A stretch of 64,000 nucleotides of DNA. Origin: Acanthosepion esculentum. Its lineage: Eukaryota > Mollusca > Cephalopoda > Sepiida > Sepiidae. Position numbers and translations under genes: made by a program. The stretch spans positions 19,014,685-19,078,684 of the forward strand of contig OZ038496.1 in the NCBI GenBank assembly GCA_964036315.1, written 5' to 3'. Below, piece by piece: positions 62,215 to 64,000 of this stretch (the stretch's first letter is position 1; the number at the start of each line of letters is the position of its first letter). The notes under the pieces were generated by a model. That model did not search any database, had not been told where the DNA came from, and saw only the letters and a program-made list of their open reading frames with translations.

Positions 62215-62965
62215 TACTGCCTGCATGGCTGATGCTAGACTTCAGGAAAACAATATACTACACCTTCTTGGCCTTACGTCTTCCTCAGACTTGAAGTGGC
62301 GCTGCTATATCGAATCAATAGCTGCATCTACTGCAAGGAATGTTGGGTCACTGTGTTGTGCCAGAAAATTTTTCTCATCAAAATCCATCTTGCACATTTA
62401 CAAATCTACCATTCTTCTATATACTGAATACCACTGCCATATCTGGTAGGTGCTCCTGCCATTCATCTCAAGGTTCTTGACAAAATCCAAAGAAGGATCT
62501 GTAATGTAATTGATCCTGACCAAGCATCTTGATTTCAGTGACTTTCTCACCGACATGATATCGCTTCCATTTTTTCTACAAATATTTTCATGGTAACTGC
62601 TCTGACGACCTTTTCACCCTGGTGCCCTGAATACATGAATTTGAGCATGTTATAAGTTTGGCATCCAGGTCCCACCCATTTACCATTGAAATGGCTAAAT
62701 GCAACCACCACTTCTACTCCAACAGTTTCCTTTCTCACATTTCCTGCCTGTGGAACTCCCTTTCATTTACTTGCTTTCCTGATAACTACACTATTCAAAA
62801 ATTTAAATGCAATATCAATCACTATTTCTGTCTTCTTGAACCCTGTTCATCTTTTGTCCTTTCCTCAATCCTCCCCATACTCAGATTTTTTCTTTCACTT
62901 TCATTCCCTGTAACACCCTGCATAATAGTGGCATTACTGCCTTGCTTGGAGTGAAATGATTAAAA
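62215..62965 (+). mobile_element. LINE-A C-terminus and complete 3' end
   Basis: Frame MADARLQENNILHLLGLTSS, SDLKWRCYIESIAASTARNV and FFSSKSILHIYKSTILLYTE, ending HCHIW. After shifts come LDKIQRRICNVIDPD and the 3' UTR, ending GCCTTGCTTGGAGTGAAATG ATTAAAAAA. About 750 bp, the best uninterrupted LINE-A 3' region here. Confidence 0.88.
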
Positions 62966-63139
62966 AAACAATTTTTTTTGTTTCTTGAACACACTTAAAT
63001 AAGAAATTATCTGAACACAAAAGGGATCTTTTACAGAATAATACAATTAATGCATTATTCCTTTATTGCATTAGGTAGGCCTGACCATAATTTTGAGTTA
63101 AAGAATGTGGTTCTGATGATAAGAGAATGAAATTTATTA

Positions 63140-63268
63140 TTAGCTGTGCAGCATTTGGGAAAAATAAAGATCTTCAAACTTCTGAATATGTCACCAACCA
63201 AATGAAGGTTAAAATATATAATGCCTGTATACTACCAGTTGTGATCTGTGGGTTAGATTGTGTAAACT
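63140..63268 (+). mobile_element. LINE RT thumb fragment (LINE-B type)
   Basis: The + frame reads FGKNKDLQTSEYVTNQMKVK, IYNACILPVVICGLDCVNW. The VKIYNACVLPVLTYG pattern is the block preceding ETWT/CWTV in endonuclease/RT-type LINEs. Confidence 0.7.
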
Positions 63269-63274
63269 GGACAT

Positions 63275-63400
63275 CATCATTTTCTCTGTGCCATGTCCCT
63301 TGAGGACATTGGTGAGTATGGTACTCCATAATTTCCTGTCCTTTGTAGCTTAAATTTTGTCTTTTTGCTATCTCTCCCAAATTCTGCGCTGTCATCTGTA
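63275..63400 (-). mobile_element. LINE-B 3' tail, minus
   Basis: TGCCATGTCCCTTGAGGACA TTGGTGAG, CCTGTCCTTTGTAGC, TTTTTGCTATCTCTCCCAAA. Confidence 0.7.
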
Positions 63401-64000
63401 GAATTTGATAATAGACAGACAATACTTGACTGTAATAGAAGTTGAGTTTGACTGGCAAGGTAATCTGCTGGGCAAATTGGTAGATGGTTTATATAACAGC
63501 CTGGGAGATTCCATTCTGTTACCCGGGCAAGTCTATTCTGTAAGTTCTGATTGGCTGATAATTCCAGTGTGGATATTGTGCTCAATAAATATCCAACATA
63601 CTGTGACTTATTCAAGAGAGGAAAATGTATTGAGTTACAACCCGGTTTATTTGGATGCTAGTTGGAAACCTCCTTGCAAAGGTGAGTCTCACACTCTTAA
63701 TTGTTCATCTCCCTCCCCAGACATCTCCCGAAGGTAATGACCTTTGAGGGGAAATGAGTTCTTTCTGGATTGTATGAGAGTAATTTGGACAATACTTGGG
63801 TGATTTTTTGTGGCTGAGCGATGATGGGTGATGTTGTTTCATTTTCTTTGGCATGTGGGACATGCTTATTGGGCTCCTGGGTGTCCCTGACACTTGGCTC
63901 TGGTAAAGCACTAGGAATGGGGATATGGACTGCAGGTTTTTAAAGCTTCCTGAGAAATTGGTGGTACCGCAAGGTGATTCTACCAGATCCACCCACTCTT
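63401..64000. other. GC-richer unassigned end of the window
   Basis: Overlapping frames of about 95-112 codons occur on both strands (63405-63737 +, 63705-63992 -). Neither shows a motif I know. Local composition is less AT-biased than most of the window. Confidence 0.35.

Overview
The window is animal nuclear DNA, most likely from a cephalopod mollusc and probably an octopus. That assignment is inference. It rests on very AT-rich intergenic sequence, many long (TA)n and (CA)n tracts, several tRNA-derived SINE families, decayed non-LTR retrotransposons, Tc1/mariner, pogo-like and hAT remnants, and no compact gene organisation. There are no operons, rRNA genes, CRISPR arrays, plasmid or phage features. 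Almost every open frame is either a low-complexity artefact or a broken transposon.

Layout. 0-3.3 kb: TA microsatellites, then a 1.3-kb purine tract split by a pogo-type MITE. 3.9-6.9 kb: pieces of two LINE families, called LINE-A and LINE-B here. 8-9 kb: a short TIR element and a large inverted repeat of a tRNA-like SINE. 9.6-17.3 kb: SINE-1 copies, palindromic MITEs, a TIR element nested in one of them, and the longest LINE-A copy (13.2-14.9 kb, with a SINE inserted). 17.5-20.8 kb: LINE tails, three palindromes and a duplicated 101-bp segment. 21.6-22.1 kb: a TATC/21-bp minisatellite. 23.8 kb: the best candidate for a host exon. 25.3-26.4 kb: a LINE-B tail tandemly repeated with a 182-bp period. 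28-31.3 kb: tandem SINE pieces and a striking higher-order 30-bp satellite. 31.8-32.6 and 36.4-36.8 kb: two hAT elements with recognisable target duplications. 34.4-38.3 kb: possible terminal exons and a frameshifted coding-like block. 39.8-41.3 kb: two broken Tc1/mariner transposases. 45.8-63.4 kb: more LINE-A/B and SINE debris, a second coding-like terminal exon, and a 35-bp minisatellite at 61.5-62 kb.

Host genes. Only a few short pieces look like host coding sequence: a possible first exon on + at 23780-23851, possible terminal exons at 34428-34497 (+), 35488-35595 (-) and 56757-56982 (-), and a decayed block at 37921-38330 (+). None could be named or joined into a gene. The first exon and the two exons near 35 kb would fit a convergent gene pair with large introns, but that is speculative.

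Family names. LINE-A: Jockey/CR1-like RT whose 3' end reads CTTGGGGTGAAATGATTAAAA. LINE-B: endonuclease/RT type with the KRLEATKMRFYRKMLRISWT motif. LINE-C: a third LINE 3' end. SINE-1 to SINE-5: tRNA-related families. Repeats E, F, G, H, I, J and K: dispersed families recognised only because they recur inside this window.
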